Positions 39,797 to 50,117 are shown, counted from the stretch's first letter. The stretch is 64,000 nucleotides of DNA from Cardiobacterium valvarum (GCF_900460955.1 NZ_UFUW01000001.1:2403001-2467000); one strand, 5' to 3'. Notes: generated by a model not told the origin, from the letters alone. Translations and numbers: made by a program.

Positions 39797-40038
39797 CAGA
39801 ACAGATCCTTGTCGTCGGCAGGACGCGTGTCGCGGTCGTTCATGAAGTCTTCCGCTATTTGGGCAGCGTCGGCCAGGGCAAAGTATTCCTGCCAATCCGG
39901 CAGTTTGGCGGAAAGGATGATGTCGCCGGTCAATGGGTCGCGGCGGATATAGATTTCTTCGCTGTTGAACCGGTAGGCGGGCGGCAGACGCAGTATCTGT
40001 TCCTGGCCGCTGGTGGTGAGTTTGGCTGTGGTTGGCAT
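39796..40038 (-). CDS. VapB-type antitoxin
   Basis: A protein of 80 residues. The N-terminal part (AKLTTSGQEQILRLPPAYRF) fits an AbrB/SpoVT swapped-hairpin DNA-binding fold, and the tail (AEDFMNDRDTRPADDKDLF) is the acidic toxin-binding end. It precedes and overlaps the PIN toxin gene, the standard order. It seems intact while its toxin is not. Confidence 0.82.
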   Translation of the reverse strand: MPTTAKLTTSGQEQILRLPPAYRFNSEEIYIRRDPLTGDIILSAKLPDWQEYFALADAAQIAEDFMNDRDTRPADDKDLF

Positions 40039-40060
40039 GGTTGTTCCTCTTTTGTCTGCA

Positions 40061-41467
40061 TTATGGTCTGTCCGCTGCCGCCTGCGGCCGTGCCGCCGCG
40101 TTGTCTTGCAGGCTGCCGCCGAGGGCGAGGTGCAGGGTCACGCTGCGCGTGAGTTGCTGGTAGCGGTTGGCAAGCAGGGCTTCTTCGACGCCTCTGGTGG
40201 CGTCTTCTTTTTCCAGCACGTCTTGCAGGCTGGCCGCGCCCGCCTGGTAGCGTATGCGGGTGAGGACTTCGATGTCTTTGGCTTGTGCCAGGCGTTCTTG
40301 CAGGTTTTGTGCTTCTTTCTGGCTTTGCGCGAGGTTCAGGATGGCGTTTTGTGTTTCGCCGAGGGCGCGGTAGAGGGTCTGGCGGAAGCTGGCAAGGCTT
40401 TGCTGGTAAGCGGTTTCGGCTTCGCGGCGCGCGATGTCTTTTTTGTGGTAGTTCAGAAACGGCAGGGTGATGTTGGCACTCAGTGCGGCGACGGGGTTTT
40501 GCAGGATTTGCAGGATGCGGTCGGCGCCGGTTGTCAGGTTCGCGCCAAGGTTGAGGTCGGGGTAGTAGTCGCGTTCGGCGATTTGGATGTTGCCGATGTT
40601 TTGTTGCAGGCGGTATTGGGCAGCACGCAGGTCGGGGCGTTGTGCCAGCAGGTGAGCGGGGATGGCGGTATCAACTGGCGGGATGGTGAGGCGGCTGAGG
40701 CTGGGTTCTTGGGTGATGACGCGCTTCAATGGCTGGCCGCTGAGGCTGGCAAGGGTGGTTTCGGCCTGCTGGCGCTGGTTTTCGAGGGTGTTGCGGGTGT
40801 TTTCGAGGTTGGTGCGGTTTTGTTCGGCCTGGCGCAGTTCGAGGTGTGAGGCGCTGCCCGCGTTCATTTTGGCCCGGGTGAGGCGCAGGGTTTCGGCAGC
40901 GTTTTTCTGGTAGGCGGCATTCAGGACGAGTTGGTCGTTGGTGTAGGCGATTTGCAGGTATTGGTTGGTGATGTCGCCGATGAGGCTGAGGCGGGTGGCA
41001 AGCAGGTCTTCGGCGCTGGCCTCTGTTTCCCAGTGTGCGTTGTTTTCGGCGAGGCGCAGTTTGCCCCACAGGTCGGTCTGGTAGTTGATGCCGAGGCCGG
41101 TATTGTAGTTTTGTTTGGTGCTGCCGCCTTTGCTGAGGTTGCGGTTGGCACCCGCGCCGAGACTGCCGTTGTATTCTGGGCCCCGGTTCGCGCCGGCGTT
41201 TTCCAGCGCCAGGCGGCTTTTTTGCCAGGCGTAGCCGGCGGCGGCGAGGTTCTGGTTGTGGGCGAGGCTGTGGCGGATGAGCTGGTCAAGGGCGGGGTCA
41301 CCGTAGTCGCGCCACCATTCGGCCTGGCCGTTTTTGTTGTCGGCATGGGCGAACATCCATTGTTGCGGGATGGCGCCGGCCTCAATGTCTTGTTGCAGGT
41401 CGGGGGCGTGGGTGATGGCGCAGCCGCTGAGGATGAGGGCAAGGATGAGGGGTTTGCTGTTGTTCAT
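40061..41467 (-). CDS. Outer membrane efflux lipoprotein (NodT/OprM family)
   Basis: A protein of 468 residues with lipobox LSGCA (C16). It has the two TolC-like repeats: long coiled-coil helices with LRLTRAKMNAGSASHLELRQAE and LTRIRYQAGAASLQDVLEKE, and the PVDTAIPAHLLAQRPDLRAAQ signature. It forms a trimeric channel. It lies 21 bases downstream of macB, so it is the exit duct of this MacAB pump. Confidence 0.92.
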   Translation of the reverse strand: MNNSKPLILALILSGCAITHAPDLQQDIEAGAIPQQWMFAHADNKNGQAEWWRDYGDPALDQLIRHSLAHNQNLAAAGYAWQKSRLALENAGANRGPEYNGSLGAGANRNLSKGGSTKQNYNTGLGINYQTDLWGKLRLAENNAHWETEASAEDLLATRLSLIGDITNQYLQIAYTNDQLVLNAAYQKNAAETLRLTRAKMNAGSASHLELRQAEQNRTNLENTRNTLENQRQQAETTLASLSGQPLKRVITQEPSLSRLTIPPVDTAIPAHLLAQRPDLRAAQYRLQQNIGNIQIAERDYYPDLNLGANLTTGADRILQILQNPVAALSANITLPFLNYHKKDIARREAETAYQQSLASFRQTLYRALGETQNAILNLAQSQKEAQNLQERLAQAKDIEVLTRIRYQAGAASLQDVLEKEDATRGVEEALLANRYQQLTRSVTLHLALGGSLQDNAAARPQAAADRP

Positions 41468-41488
41468 GTGTTGTCCTTTGTGTTCGTG

Positions 41489-43453
41489 TCATTCGCGGCT
41501 GAGGGCTTCGACGGGGTCAAGGCGGGCGGCGTTGCGCGCGGGCAGGTAGCCGAAGAGGATACCGATGGTGCTGGAACAGATGACGGCGGCAATGACGGAG
41601 CTGGTTGAGTAGATGAGGTGGATTTCCGCGCCGCTCTGGTTGAATACCCAGCCGATGCCGTAGGCCAGCGCGATGCCGAGTGCGCCGCCGAGCAGGCACA
41701 GCATCAGCGCTTCGATGAGGAATTGCATGAGGATGTCGCCCTGGCGCGCGCCGACGGCCATGCGGATGCCGATTTCCTGGGTGCGTTCGGTGACGGAGAC
41801 GAGCATGATGTTCATCACGCCGATGCCGCCGACGACGAGGGCGATAGCCGCGATGGCCGAGATGAGCAGGGTGAATACCTGGGTGCTGCCGGTGATGGCT
41901 TTGCGCAGGCTGTCACTGTTGAAGAGCGAGAAGTCCTGGCTGCCGTGGCGGCGGGTGAGGATGCGGGTGATGGCGTCTTCAGCGGCAACGGGGTCGGCGT
42001 CGTCGCTGATGCGCAGGGTGATGCCGGAGACGTTGTTACGCCCCAGCAGGCGGTTCATCGCCGAGGTGTAGGGCATGTAGAGGTTGATGCTGTTGCTGCC
42101 GCCGAAGCGGTTTTGTTTTTCGGTGTCGGCGATGCCAACGATGCGCACGGGAACGTTGTTGAGCAGCAGGGTCTGGCCGATGGCGTTCGCGTAGTTGTCG
42201 GCTTCGCTGCTGTTGTAGAGGGTTTCCGCCCCTTTTTTGTCGAGGATGGCAAGGGCGGCGTAGTCATTGATGTCGCGCGCGCTGAAAGCCCGCCCCGCCG
42301 TGATGGGGATGTTCTGCACCTGGAAGTATTGTTCGCCGACACCGGTCAGGTTGCCGGTGTAGTCTTTGTTGCCGTGGCGGATGGTCGGGCTGGCGTTGAC
42401 GGTCGGGGTGGCGCTGTCAATGAAGCTCTGCTGCGCGAGGATGTCGGCGTCCGCCGGCACGAGGGTGCGGATACGCGCAGCGCGGCGGTCGCCGAAGCGG
42501 CCGGGGAAGATTTCGATGGTGCTGGAGCCGAGGTCGCTGATTTGGTCAAGGACTTGTTGTTGTGCCCCCTGGCCAAGGGCGACAACGCTGACAACGGAGG
42601 CGATACCGATGATGATGCCGAGCATGGTGAGAAACGCGCGCAGTTTGTGGCCGAGGATGGCGCGCCATGCCATGTGGATGGCTGAGGTGAAGCGTCCGGC
42701 CGCGCCGAAGGCGGTTTTTCTGCCAGTAGGGACGGTATCTGTCTTGCCAGCTTCTGCGGTATCACCCTGCTGGCGGTGGTCGGCGATGATTTTTCCGTCC
42801 TTGATTTCGATGATGCGGTCAGCGTGTCCGGCGATGTGGCGGTCATGGGTAACGAGGATGATGGTGTGGCCTTCGGCGTGCAGCTCGCCAAGTATCTTCA
42901 TCACTTCTTCGCCGCTATGGCTGTCGAGCGCGCCGGTGGGTTCGTCGGCGAAGATGATTTGTCCGCCGTTCATGAGCGCACGGGCGATGGAGACGCGCTG
43001 TTGCTGGCCGCCGGAGAGTTGGCCGGGTTTGTGTTCGGTGCGTTCGCCGAGGCCGAGGCGGGTCAGGAGGGCTTTGGCGCGTTTTTCCCGCGCTTCACCG
43101 TCTGTGCCGGCGTAGATGGCGGGGATGGCGACGTTTTCCCAGGCTTTGAGGTCGGCCAGGAGGTGGTAGCGCTGGAAGATGAAGCCGATATATTCGCGTC
43201 TGAGTGCGGCGCGTTCCTGCGGGCTGAGATCGGTGGCGTTTTTGCCGTTGATGTAATATTCGCCGGCGCTGGGGCGGTCAAGGCAGCCGAGGATGTTCAT
43301 CAGGGTGGATTTGCCTGACCCCGACTGACCGATGATGGCGACCATTTCCCCCGCTTCGATTTCCAGGTTGAGATCGTTGAGGATGGTCACTTCCCCTTCC
43401 CCGCTCTTGAAGCGGCGGTAGAGGTTTTTGATGCGGATGAGTGGTTCTGCCAT
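41489..43453 (-). CDS. macB: MacB-type ABC exporter (ATPase-permease)
   Basis: A protein of 654 residues. N-terminal ATPase: Walker A GQSGSGKST (42-50), signature LSGGQQQR, Walker B IIFADEPTGALD. Then a first membrane helix, a large periplasmic domain, and three C-terminal helices with VTERTQEIGIRMAVGARQGDILMQFLIEA. With MacA and an outer membrane channel it exports macrolides, toxins or peptides by a mechanical stroke. It overlaps macA by one base (TAATG). Confidence 0.94.
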   Translation of the reverse strand: MAEPLIRIKNLYRRFKSGEGEVTILNDLNLEIEAGEMVAIIGQSGSGKSTLMNILGCLDRPSAGEYYINGKNATDLSPQERAALRREYIGFIFQRYHLLADLKAWENVAIPAIYAGTDGEAREKRAKALLTRLGLGERTEHKPGQLSGGQQQRVSIARALMNGGQIIFADEPTGALDSHSGEEVMKILGELHAEGHTIILVTHDRHIAGHADRIIEIKDGKIIADHRQQGDTAEAGKTDTVPTGRKTAFGAAGRFTSAIHMAWRAILGHKLRAFLTMLGIIIGIASVVSVVALGQGAQQQVLDQISDLGSSTIEIFPGRFGDRRAARIRTLVPADADILAQQSFIDSATPTVNASPTIRHGNKDYTGNLTGVGEQYFQVQNIPITAGRAFSARDINDYAALAILDKKGAETLYNSSEADNYANAIGQTLLLNNVPVRIVGIADTEKQNRFGGSNSINLYMPYTSAMNRLLGRNNVSGITLRISDDADPVAAEDAITRILTRRHGSQDFSLFNSDSLRKAITGSTQVFTLLISAIAAIALVVGGIGVMNIMLVSVTERTQEIGIRMAVGARQGDILMQFLIEALMLCLLGGALGIALAYGIGWVFNQSGAEIHLIYSTSSVIAAVICSSTIGILFGYLPARNAARLDPVEALSRE

Positions 43454-44649
43454 TAGAACGGGCCTCCCGGTCCCATCGGAATGCTGCCTTCGCCGCTGCC
43501 TGAGCTGATCACGACTTCTTCCCCGACTTGCAGCCCTTCTTTCACTTCGGTGTTGACGCCGTCGTTGATACCGAGTTTCACCACGCGCGGCTGCGGTTTG
43601 CCGCCAACCATCACCTGCACTTCGTCCTCACCCTGGGCGTTGGTTTGCAGTGCGGTCATCGGGATGGTGATGACATCTTTCGCTTCTTCCACGGAAATGA
43701 CCATGTTTGCGGTCATGCCGATGCGCAGCTTGCCGTCGGGATTGGGCACATCCATCTTGCCGTAGTAATAGACGGCGGTCTCGCTGCTGCCACTGCTGCT
43801 GTTGCTGGCCGTGTTTTTCGAGGTGGCGAGCGGGGCAGGGTCGATACTCTTCAACTTGCCCTCGTAGCGGGTCTTGTCGCTGCCGAGCAGGGTGAAATAG
43901 GCATTCATGCCGGGTTTCAGCTCGCCGACATCGGCTTCGGCGATTTCCGCTTCAACCGTCATTGTCTTCGTCTGGGCGATAGTCGCCAGCGTCGGGCTGT
44001 CCTGCACCGCGTTCACCGTCTGTCCCTTCTCGACCGCGACCGAAATCACCACGCCGTCCATCGGCGCCGTCACATTCGTATAACCGAGGCGCAGCCCGGC
44101 ATTATCCAGTTCCAACTGGTTACGGCGGATGTCCGCCTTCGCCTGCTCAACGCTGCTCTGCGCCGCTTTCAACGTCGCCTGCGCCGTATCCAGCGTTTCC
44201 TGCGCCGCCGCGCCCTTCTTCACCAGCGACTGCTGGCGGTTGAAATTCTGCTGCGCCTCACGCAACTTCGCCTGCGCCGAGGTCAGCGCGGCCTTGCTGG
44301 AGGCGAGCGAAGCGGCGGCGCTGTCGCGCGTGTTCTGCTGCGTGCTGGCATCAATCTCCGCAACCGGATCGCCCTGCTTCAGCTGATCGCCAATCTGCAC
44401 ATAAAGCGCGCTGATCTCGCCGGACACCTGTGCGCCGACCTTGACTGATTTCAGCGGCTGCAACGAACCGCTGGCCAGCACCGTGTGGGCAATATCGCCT
44501 TTTGCGACCGGCGCGGTGATGTACTTGATGCCGCCGTCATCATCGGCGGGCTTGCGGCTCGCCTGCCAATACCAAAATCCACCCGCGCCCAACACGAGCA
44601 GGAAGAACAAAAACTTCAAAGAAACGCGACCGAATTGCTGACGCAGCAT
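43453..44649 (-). CDS. macA: MacA-type periplasmic adaptor protein
   Basis: A protein of 398 residues from the ATG at 44649. One N-terminal membrane helix (FLFFLLVLGAGGFWYW), a split lipoyl domain (VKVGAQVSGEISALYVQIGD and LGYTNVTAPMDGVVISVAVE), a coiled-coil hairpin with many Gln and Ala between them, then beta-barrel and membrane-proximal domains. It links MacB with the outer membrane channel. First gene of the efflux operon, divergent from the substrate-binding protein gene. Confidence 0.92.
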   Translation of the reverse strand: MLRQQFGRVSLKFLFFLLVLGAGGFWYWQASRKPADDDGGIKYITAPVAKGDIAHTVLASGSLQPLKSVKVGAQVSGEISALYVQIGDQLKQGDPVAEIDASTQQNTRDSAAASLASSKAALTSAQAKLREAQQNFNRQQSLVKKGAAAQETLDTAQATLKAAQSSVEQAKADIRRNQLELDNAGLRLGYTNVTAPMDGVVISVAVEKGQTVNAVQDSPTLATIAQTKTMTVEAEIAEADVGELKPGMNAYFTLLGSDKTRYEGKLKSIDPAPLATSKNTASNSSSGSSETAVYYYGKMDVPNPDGKLRIGMTANMVISVEEAKDVITIPMTALQTNAQGEDEVQVMVGGKPQPRVVKLGINDGVNTEVKEGLQVGEEVVISSGSGEGSIPMGPGGPF

Positions 44650-44785
44650 AATGACCCCTTTGTAAAGTCCATTAGAAAGCACGGATTGTAGCGGAAAGCC
44701 TCAAAACGAAAATTAGCGGATAATTAGAAAGCGCCATGTGCGGCGTAAACTTGCCCAGTATTAACCAGACCACAGGAAAACCTTC

Positions 44786-45805
44786 ATGAAACGCACCCTC
44801 CTCACCCTCGCCCTCGCTGCTACCCTGCCCGCCGCCCAGGGCGCAGGCCGTCTCACCATCTATTGCAGCATGCAGAACGAAGTCTGCGAAAAAGCCGCCA
44901 AACGCTTTGCCGAAGAAAACGGCGTGGAAACCCGGTTCATCCGGCAAAGTACCGGCACCATCCTCGGCAAAATCAAAAGCGAAAAAGACAACCCGCAGGC
45001 GGACGTGTGGTACGGCGGCACCGTTGAGCCGCATCTGCAGGCGGCCGACGAAGACCTGCTTGACCTGAGCGTCACCTCGCCTGGGCAAGCGGACATCCTG
45101 CCACAGTTCCGGAAACTCGCCGAACAACCGCACGGACGCCATCTCTCCCTCATCTACCTCATGCCCTTCGGCATCGGCGTCAATACCAAAAAACTGGCCG
45201 AACTCGGCATCACCCCGCCCAAATGCTTCGCCGACCTGAAAGACCCCAAATACAAACACCTCATCCAGTACGCCGATCCGCGTACCACCGGCACCGGCTA
45301 CACCACCCTCGCTACCCTCATCACCCTGTGGGGTGAAGAAGAGGCCTTTGCCTACCTCAAAGCCCTGCGCCCGAACATCGCCGAATACGTCAAAAGCGGG
45401 CTTGCGACCAAAAACCTCGCGACAGGCGAAGTTGCGGTGGACATCGGCTTCCTGCACAACTACATGCACGAAAAAGAACAAGGCGCGCCGGTTGAAGGCA
45501 TCCTCCCCTGCGAAGGCGTGGGCTACGGCCTGGGCGCGGTAAGCATCATCAAAGGTGCGCGTAACCGTGACAACGCGGTGAAATTCGTGGACTGGGCACT
45601 CGGCGTTGAAGCGCAGGAACTCGCCTGGCGCGAAACAAACTACTACCAATTGCCGACCAACCGCCACGCCAAAGCTCCGCCGCAAATGAACCCTGCCGCC
45701 GAACTGCAACTGATTGATATTGACTTCATCGACCGTTTTGGCGCGGCCAAAGAAGGCAAACGCCTCACCGACAAATGGCAGCGGGAAGTGAAAGACGGGG
45801 AATAA
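44786..45805 (+). CDS. Iron-type ABC transporter substrate-binding protein
   Basis: A protein of 339 residues with a Sec signal peptide (MKRTLLTLALAATLPAAQGA). The mature part RLTIYCSMQNEVCEKAAKRF, QADVWYGGTVEPHL, and ADPRTTGTGYTTLATLITLWGEEEA fits the FbpA/AfuA-like class of ferric or small-phosphoester binding proteins. No permease or ATPase gene is adjacent, so its transporter is elsewhere or it acts alone. A terminator follows at 45949-45986. Confidence 0.8.
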   Translation: MKRTLLTLALAATLPAAQGAGRLTIYCSMQNEVCEKAAKRFAEENGVETRFIRQSTGTILGKIKSEKDNPQADVWYGGTVEPHLQAADEDLLDLSVTSPGQADILPQFRKLAEQPHGRHLSLIYLMPFGIGVNTKKLAELGITPPKCFADLKDPKYKHLIQYADPRTTGTGYTTLATLITLWGEEEAFAYLKALRPNIAEYVKSGLATKNLATGEVAVDIGFLHNYMHEKEQGAPVEGILPCEGVGYGLGAVSIIKGARNRDNAVKFVDWALGVEAQELAWRETNYYQLPTNRHAKAPPQMNPAAELQLIDIDFIDRFGAAKEGKRLTDKWQREVKDGE

Positions 45806-45948
45806 AACAGCCGCCAAGCGGCGTAATTACCGAATTCTTGCGTAGTTCGCGTAGAGACCATTCGGGGTTTGTTATGGACGGACAAGGCGGATTACATCTA
45901 CGTCTCGTGTCTGTAAGCGACCGGGGTGGGCTCAGCTCCGCCTTATCC

Positions 45949-45986
45949 GGCCCCGTCGTGGCAACCCTTTGACGGGGCCTCTCTTT
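45949..45986 (+). terminator. Terminator-like hairpin downstream of the binding-protein gene
   Basis: GGCCCCGTC-loop-GACGGGGCC followed by TCTCTTT. It is 144 bases after the stop; the stretch between (45830-45945) has one copy of the 25-bp core and otherwise nothing I recognise. Confidence 0.6.
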
Positions 45987-46004
45987 ACCTGTATTTGCTT
46001 ATAA

Positions 46005-47515
46005 CAAGGGCGGGCTTCAGCCCGCCGCAACAACTGCTTCATCATGAGGCTGAATCCCATCTATCCGCGAAACCCGGCCATCACGCCGCCTGACGGACGT
46101 AGGGCGGGCTTCAGCCCGCCGCAACAACAGCTTCATCTTCATCATGAGGTTGAAGCCCATCATACGCGAAACCCGGCCATCACGCCGCTTGACGGGCGTA
46201 GGGCGGGTTTCAGCCCGCCGCAACAACTGCTTCATCTTCATCATGAGGTTGAATCCCATCTATACGCGAAACCCGGCCATTACGCCGCTTAACGGGCGTA
46301 GGGCGGGCTTTAGCCCGCCGCAACAGCTGCTTCATCTTCATCATGAGGTTGAATCCCATCTATACGCGAAACCCGGCTATCACGCCGTTTGACGGGCGTA
46401 GGGCGGGCTTCAACCCGCCGCAACAACTGCTTCATCTTCATCATGAGGCTGAATCCCATCTATACGCGAAACCCGGCCATCACACCGCTTGCCGGGCGTA
46501 GGGCGGGCTTTAGCCCGCCGCAACAACTGCTTCATCTTCATCATGAGGTTGAATCCCATCTATACGCGAAACCCGGCCATCACACCGCTTGCCGGACGTA
46601 GGGCGGGCTTCAGCCCGCCGCAACAACTGCTTCATCTTCATCATGAGGCTGAATCCCATCTATACGCGAAACCCGGCCATCACACCGCCTGACGGACATA
46701 GGGCGGGCTTCAGCCCGCCGCAACAACTGCTTCATCTTCATCATGAGGTTGAATCCCATCTATACGCGAAACCCGGCCATCACGCCGCCTGACGGACGTA
46801 GGGCGGGCTTCAGCCCGCCACAACAACTGCTTCATCTTCATCATGATAGGCTGAAACCCATCATGTGCGAACCCCGGCCACTACGCCGCTTGCCGGACGT
46901 AGGGCGGGCTTCAGCCCGCCGCAACAACTGCTTCATCTTCATCATGAGGCTGAATCCCATCTATACGCGAAACCCAGCCATCACGCCGCCTGACGGACGT
47001 AGGGCGGGCTTCAGCCCGCCGCAACAACTACTTCATCTTCATCATGAGGTTGAATCCCATCTATACGCGAAACCCGGCCATCCGCCGCTTGCCGGACGTA
47101 GGGCGGGCTTCAGCCCGCCGCAACAACTGCTTCATCATGAGGTTGAATCCCATCTATACGCGAAACCCGGCCATCACACCGCTTGCCGGACGTAGGGCGG
47201 GCTTCAGCCCGCCGCAACAACTGCTTCATCTTCATCATGAGGCTGAATCCCATCGTACGCGAAACCCGACCATCACGCCGCCTGACGGACGTAGGGCGGG
47301 CTTCAGCCCGCCGCAACAACTGCTTCATCTTCATCATGAGGCTGAATCCCATCGTACGCGAAACCCGACCATCACGCCGCCTGACGGACGTAGGGCGGGC
47401 TTTAGCCCGCCGCAACAACAGCTTCATCTTCATCATGAGGTTGAAGCCCATCTATCCGCGAACCCCGGCCACTACGCCGCCTGACGGACGTAGGGCGGGC
47501 TTCAGCCCGCCGGGC
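46005..47515. repeat. Array A: about 15 tandem 100-bp units
   Basis: Units recur every 100 bp. Each has GTAGGGCGGGCTTCAGCCCG (a perfect GGCGGGCT/AGCCCGCC hairpin), CAACAACTGCTTCATCTTCA, GAGGTTGAATCCCATCTATA, and the 25-bp core near ACGCCGCTTGACGG. Copies differ by scattered substitutions; one unit near 47130 lacks a CATCTT segment and one near 46840 has a 3-base insertion. The period is not a multiple of 3, so frames shift from unit to unit. The array ends about 210 bp before the -35 box of the first surface lipoprotein gene. Confidence 0.93.
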
Positions 47516-47725
47516 AGATGCCATCTGCCGACACCATTCCAAGCGCGCATGCCCCCCATTCTGGCGAAAAACGCAATTGCCGCACCCGAATGGCCTCGGC
47601 CTGTATCCGTCATGCGACAGCAAAAAGCCGGATACAACAAAAGCTACCCTGCTGAAAAACAACAAAACCCACCGCCTTGCCAGACGACACGTCTCAAAAA
47701 AACTACAAAAACCCCATCGGAAAAC

Positions 47726-47754
47726 TTGCAAAGCAAAAACGCTTTCGCTAATAT
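47726..47754 (+). promoter_or_regulatory. Sigma-70-type promoter of the first surface lipoprotein gene
   Basis: TTGCAA, 17 bases, TAATAT, 67 bases before the ATG at 47822. This lies outside the repeat array. Confidence 0.6.
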
Positions 47755-47821
47755 GCTCGCCAGCCAAGTTGTGGCTATGGAAAATTTTCTTTCAACTCAA
47801 GTTCAAGAAGGTACATCCTGT

Positions 47822-50041
47822 ATGAAACTGACTAATCTCTCTCTCGCTATCTTGGTAGCAGTAGGCGTTGCCGCTTGCGGTGGCAGCGATGACAACAACA
47901 GCAACCGTCCGATGGATCCGAAAGCCCCGTCAAATCCGCGTAACAACAATAACAATAAGAACAACCAGGCCGATAGCAAACAGACTGTTGACCCGACCGG
48001 TACCAACGTTGTGGATAACAAAGACCTGACCAAAGTCTCTACCGTCGGTACCCTGCAATATGTCCGTCGTGAAGGTTCCCAGTACGACCGCGCCAACAAC
48101 CCGAGCAAAGCAGCTTCGGCTTCTCCGCTCCTGGGTGTAACCCTGAATAACCAAAACCCGAGCCTAACCAACATTGTCCTTGCCCGTCAGGAACTGACCC
48201 GCGCCGATGGCCAGCCGGTAAAAGCACAATTTGCCGGTAGCAGTAACCCGAACCCGCTGAAGTCTAACGGCGAATTCCAACAAGGCGATTTGGGCAGCGT
48301 CAGCTTGCAAGAAGAAAACTTCAAGAACGTTGACGTACTGGCCGGTATGTACCAAGCACGCGATGGCGTTACTGCTGTTGGATCGCCAGATGAAGGAAAA
48401 GCAGGCAAGCAAGTTACCAATAACGTAGATGCAAACGGCGCAATTAATACTCGTCCCTTAACAGATGGTAAGAAAGTTTTTAATGCGGTAGTAACAACTA
48501 CTGGTTCACCTGCAGGGGATAATTATCCACGGAAATTTTCAGATCTAACATCACCAATTAAACCTGATGACATAAGTAATATCGCAGCCGGTGATAAAGA
48601 TAAAGCCTACAACATGAGCCCAAGAGAGTGGTCTACCTTGAATAGTCCTTTGGATAAATATAAAGGTCCGGGCGTGTACTCTACTGACGGAAAAGAAGGC
48701 TATACCGCAATTATTGATCCGGCGACGTGGAAAAAAGCTATAGCAGAAAAGACGCTGGAAAGTGGCGTCAACACGAAAGATGGTAAAGGTCAAGATATCT
48801 ACTATTACAGAGGTATAACACAAGCAGCAAATAAAGACGGAAATAAACTTGAGCCGATAAGAAAAACAGTAACGGCAAAATTTGCCCACACTCACCAAAA
48901 CGGCAGCCGTTATGGTAAAGGTTTGGTTTGGTGGAGTACCCCGGAAACCGCGTTCGAAAACGAATTTACCCGTCGCGGTACTGACAGAATAGCAACTAAC
49001 GATCTAGATGATGCTAACAAACTGCTCGGTAAAGATAATGCCGGTATAACAGAATTGAAAGGCGATAGCCGCGCAGCAACCAACGGTTTGGTTCGTATCG
49101 GTGGCGGTCTGTCAACCCTGGGCGAGGAAACCAAATTTAACTCGGCAACCGGCAAGTGGGAAGACCACCACAATACCACGACCCGTATCTTTGGTCGTTA
49201 TCACTTGGCCTATTCCAAAGATAACACCACCAAGCAAGTATCGCTGAACAGCTACTCCGGTGCGAGAACTTTCGTTGCCGAATACGATGCTAAAAATGAA
49301 AACCGCGCGACCCAATACAGCCTGGGTGCGAAGCCGATGACCCTGACCCGCGTCCAGTATGGCCGTGTCAGCAACAACCTTGACCTGGATGCCGGACAAA
49401 CCGGATATCGGGATAACTTTATGCGCAGCGACTTTGTTCGCAAGAACAATGACGGTGGTGTAGATAACTACTTCTACCGTGGTGTTGATGCGACCTCTAT
49501 TGAACAAATGGCTGCATTGCCGAGCAACCAAAGTGCTGTTTATCATGGCCACGCCCTCATGTACGGTATTGACAACAGCTTCCACGGCAGCACCGGCAAC
49601 AAAGGCCGCGATCTGCCGAACGCCTTTGCCCCTGCCGGCAGCACCGCGAAAGGTATCGGTTTGGGTAACTTCGTCGAAGCCCGTGTTAACTTTGGCACCA
49701 AGCGGGTTACCGGTGAAGTCTATAACACCTGGTTGCTTGACCCGACCAAGAACGTAACGACCAAAGACAAATTGGTTCAATTCCAGGGTAAAATTACCGG
49801 TAACACCGTGGTTGGTTCTGCTGACCGTGCGTACCTCGCTGGTGATGACAATGCAACCTTCAAGGCCTCCTTCTTCGGTGATAAAGCCCAAGAAATGGGT
49901 GGTTCCTTCAACAGCGTCAAAGATACCGATAGATACAGCGACGCTTACGGCACTAACGACTGGGGTGGTGTATTCGGTGCAACCCGTGGCGAAACCAACA
50001 CCTTCCAAGGTGATGACGGTAAAAACGTATACACCGACTAA
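47822..50041 (+). CDS. Slam-dependent-type surface lipoprotein, TbpB-like barrel (739 aa)
   Basis: A protein of 739 residues from the ATG at 47822. Signal peptide with lipobox GVAAC (C19), then an Asn/Asp/Lys-rich tether. Residues about 55-130 (TVGTLQYVRREG, ANNPSKAASASPLLGVTLNN) and about 370-739 are shared with the 1137-aa paralog at 56.6 kb. The end FKASFFGDKAQEMGGSFNSV and WGGVFGAT is the C-terminal handle-barrel signature of TbpB, HpuA and factor H binding protein-like lipoproteins moved to the surface by Slam. The centre (about 150-370) is unrelated and noticeably more AT-rich than its surroundings. No ligand can be named. Terminator at 50088-50117. A slam gene lies about 4.6 kb downstream. 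Confidence 0.82.
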   Translation: MKLTNLSLAILVAVGVAACGGSDDNNSNRPMDPKAPSNPRNNNNNKNNQADSKQTVDPTGTNVVDNKDLTKVSTVGTLQYVRREGSQYDRANNPSKAASASPLLGVTLNNQNPSLTNIVLARQELTRADGQPVKAQFAGSSNPNPLKSNGEFQQGDLGSVSLQEENFKNVDVLAGMYQARDGVTAVGSPDEGKAGKQVTNNVDANGAINTRPLTDGKKVFNAVVTTTGSPAGDNYPRKFSDLTSPIKPDDISNIAAGDKDKAYNMSPREWSTLNSPLDKYKGPGVYSTDGKEGYTAIIDPATWKKAIAEKTLESGVNTKDGKGQDIYYYRGITQAANKDGNKLEPIRKTVTAKFAHTHQNGSRYGKGLVWWSTPETAFENEFTRRGTDRIATNDLDDANKLLGKDNAGITELKGDSRAATNGLVRIGGGLSTLGEETKFNSATGKWEDHHNTTTRIFGRYHLAYSKDNTTKQVSLNSYSGARTFVAEYDAKNENRATQYSLGAKPMTLTRVQYGRVSNNLDLDAGQTGYRDNFMRSDFVRKNNDGGVDNYFYRGVDATSIEQMAALPSNQSAVYHGHALMYGIDNSFHGSTGNKGRDLPNAFAPAGSTAKGIGLGNFVEARVNFGTKRVTGEVYNTWLLDPTKNVTTKDKLVQFQGKITGNTVVGSADRAYLAGDDNATFKASFFGDKAQEMGGSFNSVKDTDRYSDAYGTNDWGGVFGATRGETNTFQGDDGKNVYTD

Positions 50042-50087
50042 TCGCCAAAATATATCAAGCCATTCTTACAGCTTGATTGTTACCCAG

Positions 50088-50117
50088 AAAAACGGCTACG
50101 CAAGTAGCCGTTTTTTT
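50088..50117 (+). terminator. Terminator of the first surface lipoprotein gene
   Basis: AAACGGCTAC-GCAA-GTAGCCGTTTTTTT, 46 bases after the stop. Confidence 0.9.

Noticed and set aside
46044..47484. Series of open frames such as MRLNPIYTRNPAIT-type peptides in arrays A, B and C
   Set aside because: They are produced by the 100-101 bp period reading through all frames; no ribosome sites, no conservation beyond the repeat itself.
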